Shown here: positions 36,591-43,998 of the stretch, piece after piece | Position numbering within the stretch: the first letter of the stretch is position 1 | Layout of the letters: each line of letters begins with the position of its first letter | Assembly (NCBI RefSeq): GCF_003352165.1 | Contig: NZ_CP029176.1 | Coordinates: 2,232,001 to 2,296,000 of the forward strand | DNA length: 64,000 nt | Reading direction: 5' to 3' | From: Acidibrevibacterium fodinaquatile | Lineage (GTDB): Bacteria; Pseudomonadota; Alphaproteobacteria; Acetobacterales; Acetobacteraceae | The notes under the pieces: generated by a model | Seen by the model: only the letters and a program-made list of their open reading frames with translations | The model's database searches: none | What the model was told of the DNA's origin: nothing | Position numbers and translations under genes: made by a program

Positions 36591-36751
36591 GGAATCAATC
36601 GGCAGCAAAGTTTTTTTAAGTTACGTCAATGAGTTAGTATTTGAGCGGGCGGCATTCACGTTTCCACCGATTGCTGAGAGGCAGCGGCGGGTTGCGTGAC
36701 TTCCGTGGCTGCGATTCTCTCAGGTTTGCGAAGACCCAGAGGGAGCACGTC
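36591..36751 (+). repeat. IS5-family left end, copy A
   Basis: About 160 bp ending at the transposase ATG. The same sequence, roughly 80% identical, lies inverted at 41296-41456. Shared landmarks are GAATCAA, GTCAATGAGTT, GCGGCATTC, CCACCGAT, GGTTGCGTGA and CAGGTTTGCGAAGACCC. It is the 5' non-coding end of an IS5-type element. Confidence 0.78.
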
Positions 36752-36859
36752 ATGGCTCGGACTGAAATCACGCGCGTCAAGTATCGGCGCGATGGGTCGC
36801 GTTATGCAAGCGGTACCACCGATGCGGAGTGGGCGGTGATCGAACCGCATTTGCCGCTA
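36752..36859 (+). pseudogene. IS5-family transposase N-terminal fragment
   Basis: MARTEITRVKYRRDGSRYAS and TTDAEWAVIEPHLPLPA form the standard N-terminus of IS5-group transposases. It breaks off after about 36 codons at the C2 repeat. The frame stays open through the repeat into an isochorismatase tail, making a chimeric 99-codon ORF to 37051 with no expected function. Confidence 0.82.
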
Positions 36860-36902
36860 CCGGCCGGCCGCGACCGCCAGAGGGCTTTTAAAAAAACCTC
36901 GG
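36860..36902. repeat. 44-bp junction repeat, copy C2
   Basis: Same CCGGCCGGCCGCGAC block plus GCCAGAGGGCTTTT hairpin as 35585-35628. It joins an IS5 transposase fragment to the tail of an isochorismatase gene, so both sides differ from copy C1. Confidence 0.7.
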
Positions 36903-36907
36903 CGGGG

Positions 36908-37051
36908 TTCAATGTCGCCCTCGCCGTCGATGCCATGACCGACACGCGCTCGGAGGCCCACGAGTATAGCCTCCGCAACGTCTTTCCGCGTCTGGGCGAG
37001 ACCGGCGCGACGGACGACATCATCAACCTTATTGCAAAGAGGAGCGCCTGA
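36908..37051 (+). pseudogene. isochorismatase-family hydrolase, C-terminal fragment
   Basis: VALAVDAMTDTRSEAHEYSL and RNVFPRLGETGATDDIINLI match the end of isochorismatase-like cysteine hydrolases. The catalytic Asp, Lys and Cys would all lie upstream and are missing. The stop sits directly before the next start (TGA then ATG), so it was the first gene of an operon with the small membrane protein and the MFS exporter. Confidence 0.72.
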
Positions 37052-37317
37052 ATGGCCTGGCCTCAACTCATCGCCTACTTCTTCGGCGGGGCGTTTCTCG
37101 CCAACGCCGTCCCACATGCCGTCAGCGGCATGTTGGGCAGGCCCTTCCAGAGCCCCTTCGCAAAGCCGCCGGGCCAAGGCCTCTCGTCCTCGACCGTCAA
37201 TGTGGTCTGGGGTTTTTTCAATCTCATCGCCGGCTATTTCCTGGTCTGCCGGGTCGGGGATTTCGGCCTGAAGGACACCCCCGATATCATTGCATTGGGC
37301 GGCGGCGCCTTCCTGAT
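37052..37317 (+). pseudogene. small membrane protein, interrupted by IS21 insertion (5' part)
   Basis: MAWPQLIAYFFGGAFLANAV and STVNVVWGFFNLIAGYFLVC are two membrane helices of an uncharacterised small protein. The gene is split after residue 88 by the element at 37318-39960. Removing the element and one 7-bp duplication joins it in frame to ALHLARQFGRFNGGNAPGRS at 39968-40031, a 109-residue protein. As it stands the frame runs 33 codons into the IS end. AAAGAGGAG precedes the ATG. Function unknown. Confidence 0.85.
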
Positions 37318-37466
37318 TGCGGATTCCGATGAAGTCGGCCATGCATTCCAACTTGAAGCCGGCCACTGCTTCCGAACTGAAGCCGGCCGGGGTTCCGATT
37401 TGAAGCCGGCCACCTGAGCGTCTTCGGTTGGGTCTGGTTGAATGATTATCGTGTCCTTGTTTTGGG

Positions 37467-38219
37467 TCAAGTTCGGGCGTGGGCCGGTGCCGGATCGCGC
37501 TTTTTACGGAGGCTCTCGCCGGTGAGTTCGATGCGGTAGGCGTTGTGGACGAGGCGGTCGAGGATGGCGTCGGCGATGGTGGGATCGCCGATGATTTCGT
37601 ACCAGCGCTCGACCGGCACTTGGCTGGTGATGATGACGGAGCGCATCTCGTGGCGGTCATCGATAATTTCCAGCAGATCGCGGCGTTGGTCCGCGTTCAG
37701 GGTCTCGGGGCCCCAATCGTCCAAAATCAACAGGTCGAGCCTGGCGATCTGGCGCAGTGTTCTGGCGTAACGGCCATCGGCGCGGGCCAGCGCCAGGGCA
37801 GAGAACAGCCGCGACACCCGGTGATAGGCGGTCGAGAGATCCTCGCGGCAAGCCTTCTGGCCCAGCGCGCAGGCCAGCCAGCTTTTGCCGACCCCGCAGG
37901 GGCCGGTAATGAGCAGATTATGCCGGGCGCGCACCCAGTCACAGCTGGCGAGTTTCAGGAACTGTGCCCGGTCGAGGCCGCGCGGGGCGCGGTAATCGAC
38001 ATCCTCGACGCTGGCGGACTGGCGCAATTTGGCCGCGCGGGCGCGGCTCTCGAAGCGTTTCTGCTGTCGCAACGTGGCCTCGTGCTCGAGCAATAAAGCC
38101 AGCCATTCGCCATGGGCCAAACCGGCAACCTCCGGCCGGGCGTCGAGGTCCTTGAAGGCTTTGGCCATGCCGTGCAGGCCGAGTTTGTGCAGCAGGTCGA
38201 GGGTCGGGTGGGTGAGCAT
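37467..38219 (-). CDS. istB: IS21 helper ATPase IstB
   Basis: 250 residues, full length. An N-terminal helical domain (LDLLHKLGLHGMAKAFKDLD) leads to an AAA+ ATPase. Walker A is ITGPCGVGKSWLACAL, Walker B is LDLLILDDWG, and VIITSQVPVERWYEII is the sensor region. IstB remodels target DNA for IstA. It starts 21 bp after the istA stop. Confidence 0.93.
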   Translation of the reverse strand: MLTHPTLDLLHKLGLHGMAKAFKDLDARPEVAGLAHGEWLALLLEHEATLRQQKRFESRARAAKLRQSASVEDVDYRAPRGLDRAQFLKLASCDWVRARHNLLITGPCGVGKSWLACALGQKACREDLSTAYHRVSRLFSALALARADGRYARTLRQIARLDLLILDDWGPETLNADQRRDLLEIIDDRHEMRSVIITSQVPVERWYEIIGDPTIADAILDRLVHNAYRIELTGESLRKKRDPAPAHART

Positions 38220-38240
38220 GCTTGTTCCTTTCAGTGGAAA

Positions 38241-39782
38241 TCAGTGAAAATATTCGGCGCCGCGCAGATTGCTGTGGGTCAGCACCGCCTGCGCCTCATC
38301 TGGCGGGCTGGCCGTCTGGTCGAGCTTGCTGGCGATGATCGAGGCAATGCTCTTGTAGTTGAACGCGCCAAAGGCGACCGCTCGGGCCGCCACCGCCTCG
38401 GCGCGCGGACGGTCCAACTCCTTGAACAGCCGCAGGATGCCAAGGCATGTCCGAAACCCCTGTTCCGGATGCGGCCGGTTGGCGAGGATGGCGATGATCA
38501 GCCCCTCGGTCTGCGGGCCGATCGATGCGCCCCATGAGCGGAACCGCTCCGGCGTCCATGCGGCGTAGCGCCGGTGCGCGCTCGGCATATGCTCAGGGGC
38601 AGTGCCGTGCCTTGGACCGCCATAGCGGCGCTGATGCACCGCGACCCGCTTGCCTTGGTGGAAGATCTCAACCATCCGCTCGGTGGCGCGGGTATCGACT
38701 TGCTGGCGGATCAGCTGATGCGGCACCGAGTAGAAAAAGCCGCAGACCTCGACATGATAATCCAGCGAGACGCGGGCAAAACCCCACTCCGCAAACTCAT
38801 GGTCGGTCTCTGGCAATGCCGCCAAAGCCTGGCGTTCGATCGTCTCGAACAAATGCCGCCGGCTGACGCCGAGCCTGCGCATGACATGCGCGTTGATCCG
38901 CTCCACCATGCCGGCAATCGCCTGGTTGGCTTCAGCCAGAGAGAAGAAAGTCTGCTGGCGCAACCGGCCCAGAATGTAGCTCTGGGCAAAGCGGACACCG
39001 GCTTCCACCTTCGCCTTGTCCTTCGGGCGCCGCGGCCGGGCCGGCAAAACACCAACACCGTAATGCGAGGCCATCCGGCCATAGCTCAGGTTGATCTCTG
39101 GATCGTAGAACGACGCCTTGTTGACGCCGGACTTCAGATTATCCGGCACGATCAGCCGCGGCACGCCGCCAAAAAACCGGAACATGCGGCTATGCGCGCC
39201 GATCCAATCCGGCAGCGTCTGGGTCCAGCTCGCCTCCGCGTAGGTGTAGTTCGACGCGCCCAGCACCGCGACAAAAATCTCCGCCATGCGCACGATGCCA
39301 GTTGCGGGATCGGTGATGCCCAACTTTTTGCCGGAATAATCGACGAACACCTTGTCGCCCGCCCGGTGCTCCTGGCGCATGACCGGTGACAGCCGTGCCT
39401 CGAACTCCCTGAACAAATCGCAGAACCGGCTGTAGCTGTACCCTTCCGGATGCCCGGCGCGATATTCCTCCCACAGCACCATCAGGTTCACGCCCGGGCG
39501 CTTGAGCTCGCAGACCAGCTCGCTCCAGACCGGCTCGGCGCGCCGGCGCACCCCCCGCGGCGCGCCGCTGCGGGCAAACAGCCGCTCCTCCAAAACCGCA
39601 TCACTGAGGTCGGCCGGCAACGGCCACGCCAGCCCCGCTGCCTGCGCCCGCTTCAGATTGTCCTGGATCGTGCTCCGCGCCACGCCCAGCATCCGCCCCA
39701 TCGCCCTGGCGCTGATGCCGTCACTGGCCAGCCGTAAGGTTTGTCGTATCTGCCGCATCGTCAGCTCTCTCTTCGCCGGCAT
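38241..39782 (-). CDS. istA: IS21 transposase IstA
   Basis: 513 residues, complete. The N-terminal helix-turn-helix is GISARAMGRMLGVARSTIQD. The integrase core carries the DDE triad in VFVDYSGKKLG, LIVPDNLKSGV and KDKAKVEAGVRFAQ. A beta-barrel and C-terminal tail end in LTHSNLRGAEYFH. No frameshift or stop. It differs clearly from the IstA remnants at 34200 and 35416. Confidence 0.95.
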   Translation of the reverse strand: MPAKRELTMRQIRQTLRLASDGISARAMGRMLGVARSTIQDNLKRAQAAGLAWPLPADLSDAVLEERLFARSGAPRGVRRRAEPVWSELVCELKRPGVNLMVLWEEYRAGHPEGYSYSRFCDLFREFEARLSPVMRQEHRAGDKVFVDYSGKKLGITDPATGIVRMAEIFVAVLGASNYTYAEASWTQTLPDWIGAHSRMFRFFGGVPRLIVPDNLKSGVNKASFYDPEINLSYGRMASHYGVGVLPARPRRPKDKAKVEAGVRFAQSYILGRLRQQTFFSLAEANQAIAGMVERINAHVMRRLGVSRRHLFETIERQALAALPETDHEFAEWGFARVSLDYHVEVCGFFYSVPHQLIRQQVDTRATERMVEIFHQGKRVAVHQRRYGGPRHGTAPEHMPSAHRRYAAWTPERFRSWGASIGPQTEGLIIAILANRPHPEQGFRTCLGILRLFKELDRPRAEAVAARAVAFGAFNYKSIASIIASKLDQTASPPDEAQAVLTHSNLRGAEYFH

Positions 39783-39960
39783 CCAGCCCTCCTCGTTGAT
39801 GGTAACGAGAGGACAGTTGCCCGAGTTGCTGACCCAGCCGAAAACGCTGAAAAATCCCCGCCAGGTGGCCGGAATTAAATCGGAATGGTGGCCGGCTTCA
39901 AATCGGAACGCTGGCCGACATCAAATCGGAATCCCCGGCCGGCTTCCGTCGGAATCTGCA

Positions 39961-40031
39961 TCCTGATCGCACTGCACTTGGCAAGACAGTTCGGCCGCTT
40001 CAACGGAGGCAATGCGCCGGGACGGTCATGA
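39961..40031 (+). pseudogene. 3' part of the interrupted small membrane protein, after the target duplication
   Basis: After TCCTGAT (39961-39967) the frame continues as ALHLARQFGRFNGGNAPGRS and stops with TGA at 40029-40031. The stop overlaps the MFS start ATG (40028-40030), so the two genes were translationally coupled before the insertion. Confidence 0.85.
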
Positions 40032-41299
40032 GGATCGGAGTGGGACCGTTCCGGTCGCTTCGGAGCCACAACTACCGGCTCTGGGCTGCGGGCGCGCTCG
40101 TCTCCAACATCGGGACATGGATGCAGCGCACGGCCCAGGACTGGCTCGTGCTCACGCAGCTCACCCACCACAGCGTGTCGGCCGTGGGCGTGGTCATGGC
40201 GCTGCAGTTCGGCCCGCAGCTCCTGCTCCTGCCCTGGACGGGCTCCGCCGCCGACCGCTTCGACCAGCGCCACCTCCTGATGGCGACCCAGGCGACCATG
40301 GGCGTGCTGGGCTTGGCGCTCGGCGCCTTGACCGTTACCGGGGCTGTTCAGCTCTGGCATGTCTACGCCTTTGCTTTCCTCTCCGGCGGCGCGGCGGCGT
40401 TCGACGCCCCCGTGCGCCAGACCTTCGTCTCAGAACTGGTCGGCGACGAGAACCTGCCCAACGCTGTCGCGCTCAACTCGACCTTGATCAACGCCGCCCA
40501 GATGGTCGGCCCGGCGGCCGCCGGCCTGACGATCGCGGCAATCGGCACGGGCTGGGCCTTTGTGATCGACGGAGCCTCGTTCGGGGCAGTGCTGGCCTCG
40601 CTACGCCTGCTGCGGGTCAACGAGCTACGCCACAACGCCAGGACCCGCCGGGCCAAGGGGAGCTTCGTTGAAGGGCTCCGCTACGTGCGGGGTCGTACGG
40701 ACCTCAGGACGATCCTACTGATGCTGTTCTTGATCGGGACCTTTGGCATGAACTTCCCGATCTTCACCTCGGCTATGGCGGTCAAGGTGTTCCACGCCGA
40801 CGCGCGCGGCTTCGGTCTGCTGTCCTCGGTCCTGGCCGCGGGGGCGCTGTCCGGCTCGCTTGTGGCGGCGGCACGCCGCAAGATCGGGTTTGGCACCCTC
40901 TTGGGCGGTGCCGGTGCGTTCGGGCTAAGCTGCGCGCTCGCCGGCCTAGCGCCCGGCTACTGGCTGTTCGCCGCCGCCTTAGCGGCGACCGGTGTGTCCG
41001 TCTTGACCTTCGCCAACGCGACCAATAGCCTGATGCAGCTCACCACCGAGTCGTCTATGCGCGGTCGGGTCATGGCGCTGCGCATCGCCATAGCGCTCGG
41101 CTGCACGCCGATCGGGGCGCCGATCGTCGGATGGGTGGCCGACGCCTTCGGCCCGCGCTGGGCGCTGGGCGTCGGTGCGGCATCTGGCTTCGCCGCGGCT
41201 GTTGCGGCCGCCGTCTTCCTGATCCGATCATCTCGCCTGAAGGCCGGGCTGAGTGTCGTCCAGAGTTCCGAAGGCGCCAAGGCTAATGCCCAGCTCTGA
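40028..41299 (+). CDS. MFS exporter (EntS/DHA3-like)
   Basis: 423 residues with about 12 membrane helices. FRSLRSHNYRLWAAGALVSN and IGTWMQRTAQDWLVLTQLT open the protein; AFDAPVRQTFVSELVGDENL and NAVALNSTLINAAQMVGPAA are typical of the MFS_3/EntS group of exporters for siderophores or drugs. The coupled upstream gene is broken by IS21, so transcription may now start in the IS end. The C-terminus stops just inside the IS5 end copy B, so the last residues may be altered. Confidence 0.86.
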   Translation: MRIGVGPFRSLRSHNYRLWAAGALVSNIGTWMQRTAQDWLVLTQLTHHSVSAVGVVMALQFGPQLLLLPWTGSAADRFDQRHLLMATQATMGVLGLALGALTVTGAVQLWHVYAFAFLSGGAAAFDAPVRQTFVSELVGDENLPNAVALNSTLINAAQMVGPAAAGLTIAAIGTGWAFVIDGASFGAVLASLRLLRVNELRHNARTRRAKGSFVEGLRYVRGRTDLRTILLMLFLIGTFGMNFPIFTSAMAVKVFHADARGFGLLSSVLAAGALSGSLVAAARRKIGFGTLLGGAGAFGLSCALAGLAPGYWLFAAALAATGVSVLTFANATNSLMQLTTESSMRGRVMALRIAIALGCTPIGAPIVGWVADAFGPRWALGVGAASGFAAAVAAAVFLIRSSRLKAGLSVVQSSEGAKANAQL

Positions 41300-41456
41300 T
41301 GTCCGCCTCCGGGTCTTCGCAAACCTGAGCGAATCGCATCCACTAGAATCACGCAACCCTCCGCTGCCACCCAGCGATCGGTGGGAACGCGAATGCCGTC
41401 CAATCAAGCGCCAACTCATTGACACAAATTAAAAACTCGTTGCGACTTGATTCTGA
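41296..41456 (-). repeat. IS5-family left end, copy B (inverted)
   Basis: The inverted counterpart of 36591-36751. Read leftward it shows GAATCAAGTCGC, GTCAATGAGTT, GGCATTC, CCACCGAT, GGTTGCGTGA and CAGGTTTGCGAAGACCC. The transposase gene itself is absent: the match ends where the MFS gene ends. Together the two copies bound 36591-41456. Confidence 0.78.
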
Positions 41457-41472
41457 GGCAGCCTCTCGCTCT

Positions 41473-41492
41473 CGGCCGGTCGGTGTCGGCCG
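41473..41492. terminator. Stem-loop downstream of icd
   Basis: CGGCCG repeated around an 8-nt loop (GTCGGTGT), 18 bp beyond the icd stop. It has a short but fully GC stem and no T-run; it may assist termination. Confidence 0.4.
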
Positions 41493-41509
41493 CCGGATCC
41501 CCGACACGT

Positions 41510-42724
41510 TCATCCCATCGCGGCGCGCAGATTCTCGTCGATTTTGGTGAGAAAATCCTGGGTGTTGAGCCAGGGCTGGTCCTTGCCGATCAGCCCCGCG
41601 AGATCCTTGGTCATGGCGCCGCTCTCGACGGTGTCGATGCAGACTTTTTCCAGGGTCTCGGCGAATTTCGTGACGTCGGGAGTGCCGTCGAACTGGCCGC
41701 GATAGGCGAGGCCACGGGTCCAGGCGAAGATCGAGGCGATCGGGTTGGTCGAGGTCTCGCGCCCCTTCTGGTGCTCGCGGTAATGGCGGGTCACGGTGCC
41801 GTGCGCCGCCTCGCTCTCCACCGTCTTGCCATCCGGGCTCATCAGCACAGAGGTCATCAGGCCGAGGCTGCCGAAGCCTTGCGCGACGATGTCGCTCTCG
41901 ACATCGCCGTCATAGTTCTTGCACGCCCAGACATAGCCGCCCGACCATTTCAGGGCCGAGGCCACCATGTCGTCGATCAGCCGGTGCTCGTAGGTGAGGC
42001 CGAGCTTGGCAAAGCGGTCCTTGAACTCGGCGTCGAAGATCTCCTGGAACACGTCCTTGAACATGCCGTCATAGATTTTCAGGATGGTGTTCTTGGTCGA
42101 GAGATAGACCGGATATTTCCGCGCAAGACCATAATTGAAGGAGGCACGCGCAAACCCCTCGATCGAGGCGCGGGTGTTGAACATGCCGAGGGTGACGCCA
42201 GCGCCCTTGAAATCATGGACTTCGAGCATCTGCGGCGGGCCACCATCGGCAGGAAGATAGCTCAGCGTGACGCGGCCCGGGCCGGGGATTTTCGCTTCCG
42301 TCGCGCGGTAGATGTCGCCATAGGCGTGGCGGCCGATGACGATCGGCTGCGTCCAGTGCGGCACCAAGCGGGGGACGTTGCGGCAGATGATCGGCTCGCG
42401 GAAAATCGTGCCGTCGAGGATATTGCGGACGGTGCCGTTCGGGCTCCGCCACATTTTCTTCAAGCCAAACTCGGCGACGCGGGCCTCGTCCGGGGTGATT
42501 GTCGCGCATTTGACGCCAACGCCATATTTCTTGATGGCATTGGCGGCGTCGATCGTCACCTGGTCATCGGTCTTGTCGCGGTATTCGATGCCGAGATCGT
42601 AGTATTTGAGGTCGATGTCGAGGTAAGGAAGAATCAGTTTTTCTTTGATGAACCCCCAGATGATGCGCGTCATTTCATCCCCGTCGAGTTCGACAACCGG
42701 GGTTTTTACCTTGATTTTTGCCAT
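41510..42724 (-). CDS. icd: NADP-dependent isocitrate dehydrogenase
   Basis: 404 residues, the homodimeric eukaryote-like type II form common in alphaproteobacteria. [20 protein letters not shown] opens it, with [19 protein letters not shown] (isocitrate loop), [40 protein letters not shown] (metal Asp) and [17 protein letters not shown] (NADP site). Oxidative decarboxylation of isocitrate in the TCA cycle. It stands alone; the IS island ends just beyond its 3' end, so no core gene seems damaged there. Confidence 0.97.
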   Translation of the reverse strand: MAKIKVKTPVVELDGDEMTRIIWGFIKEKLILPYLDIDLKYYDLGIEYRDKTDDQVTIDAANAIKKYGVGVKCATITPDEARVAEFGLKKMWRSPNGTVRNILDGTIFREPIICRNVPRLVPHWTQPIVIGRHAYGDIYRATEAKIPGPGRVTLSYLPADGGPPQMLEVHDFKGAGVTLGMFNTRASIEGFARASFNYGLARKYPVYLSTKNTILKIYDGMFKDVFQEIFDAEFKDRFAKLGLTYEHRLIDDMVASALKWSGGYVWACKNYDGDVESDIVAQGFGSLGLMTSVLMSPDGKTVESEAAHGTVTRHYREHQKGRETSTNPIASIFAWTRGLAYRGQFDGTPDVTKFAETLEKVCIDTVESGAMTKDLAGLIGKDQPWLNTQDFLTKIDENLRAAMG

Positions 42725-42981
42725 TTTTTCCTCATCGACCTGGAAAGCGCGTCATGTTGCGGCGCGGCGGAACAGTGCCGGGCGGACATTCGCACCGGGC
42801 GCGGCCGCGGACAAGGGTGGCGGCACTCAAAAAACACAGATCAGGGCATAGCGGCGGACGATGACGGGGGGCGCGGCGAGGTCACATCGATTGTCAATTA
42901 ACTTTTTCTTGACATTGTTCGAAAATTTAGTGACGATCAGGTATCGTTAATTAATGTTAATCGTGGCGAGTGGAGAACAGC

Positions 42982-43992
42982 ATGATAGCGATTTTCGATC
43001 GTCCCTCCGGCAAAGCCGCGTTGCTGACGGTATCCGCCTTGGCGCTCTCCATCGCCGCGGCGCGATCGGCGAAAGCCGATTACGTGGTGACGCCGCCCGC
43101 CAGCGTGCCGACGAGTTACACCGACTCGACGCCGGTCACGCTGACCAATATATCCCAGGGGCTCGCCGCCTCACTCTGGACCTTCTCCGGCGGCTCCGAC
43201 AATCTCGAAGGCGGCTCAGGAACCTTCGGCTATCCCAATCTGCAAGGCATGGCCAATCTCGAAACCCTGGCCCAGACCGGGACGATCACCACGCTGCCGA
43301 GCGGCACGCCCGGCACCGGCACCGGCGCGCTCACCTACACCGCGACACCCTATTTCTCGTTCACCGATACCGCGATCAATAGCAATGGTTTCGTCGCAAT
43401 CGGTGGCGGCGGCAGCAGCATTCAAAGCGTACTGAACGGCAGCGCGACGATATATACCACCAATCTCGTCAATGGCGTCACGCTCCCCACTTCCGCCGCG
43501 ACCACCCCTTGGAACTATATAATTTTTGACCAAAGCGGCTATGTCTATGTCGCGCAGCCGGGCAGTTCCTACACCTTCGCCGTAGCCTCCGGCGGTTTTA
43601 ACGATGACGGCACCGAGATCCTGCTCGGCGGCAATGGCGCGATCGGCAGCGGCAGCGTCGTCGGATTCCAGAACGCCAATAGCATCGAGCCGTCGAATGG
43701 TATCGCGACGCTGTTCAATGGCGCCAAAACCTACTCCGCCGCGACTGATACCGTGACCTTCACGCAAGCTGGCTATTACCCGTTCGAGATTTTCAACGCC
43801 CAGACCTATGGCGGGGCGGCGGAAAACGTCAGCTTCCTGCCGACCACGACGACGACGCCCGATCTGGTGTTCGTCACCGGCACACCGGTTCAATCCTCGG
43901 TGCCCGAGCCCTCCTCGGCGACGCTGATCCTCGCCGGGCTCGCCGGCCTGCCGCTGCTCCGCCGGCGGCGTGGGCAGAAACCGATGCCGTAA
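42982..43992 (+). CDS. PEP-CTERM sorting-signal protein
   Basis: 336 residues from the ATG at 42982 (GGAG 7 nt upstream). A signal peptide (AALLTVSALALSIAAARSAKA) is followed by a Thr/Ser/Gly-rich secreted body without recognised domain. The C-terminus is a PEP-CTERM anchor: VPEPSSATLILAGLAGLPLL then RRRRG. Such proteins are cut by an exosortase and attached to, or exported with, exopolysaccharide. No exosortase gene lies in the window. TTGACA (42909-42914) in the AT-rich upstream region may be a -35. Confidence 0.85.
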   Translation: MIAIFDRPSGKAALLTVSALALSIAAARSAKADYVVTPPASVPTSYTDSTPVTLTNISQGLAASLWTFSGGSDNLEGGSGTFGYPNLQGMANLETLAQTGTITTLPSGTPGTGTGALTYTATPYFSFTDTAINSNGFVAIGGGGSSIQSVLNGSATIYTTNLVNGVTLPTSAATTPWNYIIFDQSGYVYVAQPGSSYTFAVASGGFNDDGTEILLGGNGAIGSGSVVGFQNANSIEPSNGIATLFNGAKTYSAATDTVTFTQAGYYPFEIFNAQTYGGAAENVSFLPTTTTTPDLVFVTGTPVQSSVPEPSSATLILAGLAGLPLLRRRRGQKPMP

Positions 43993-43998
43993 CCGGCC

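Larger units (their letters stand above)
37318..39960 (-). mobile_element. Complete IS21-family element, 2643 bp
   Basis: Bounded by TGCGGATTCCGA on the left and its counterpart TCGGAATCTGCA on the right. It is flanked by a perfect 7-bp target duplication, TCCTGAT (37311-37317 and 39961-39967). Each end carries about four tandem copies of a 20-bp-class motif (ATTCCGATTTGAAGCCGGCC and variants), the multiple transposase binding sites usual in IS21. Inside are intact istA and istB, read leftward. It looks recently inserted and potentially active. Confidence 0.93.

Noticed and set aside
36752-37051. A real 99-codon gene
   Set aside because: It is a chimera of an IS5 transposase N-terminus, the C2 repeat and an isochorismatase tail; the open frame is accidental.
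42930-42965. CtrA-like binding site upstream of the PEP-CTERM gene
   Set aside because: The TTAA half-sites are spaced by 6, not 7, and the area is AT-rich enough for chance matches.
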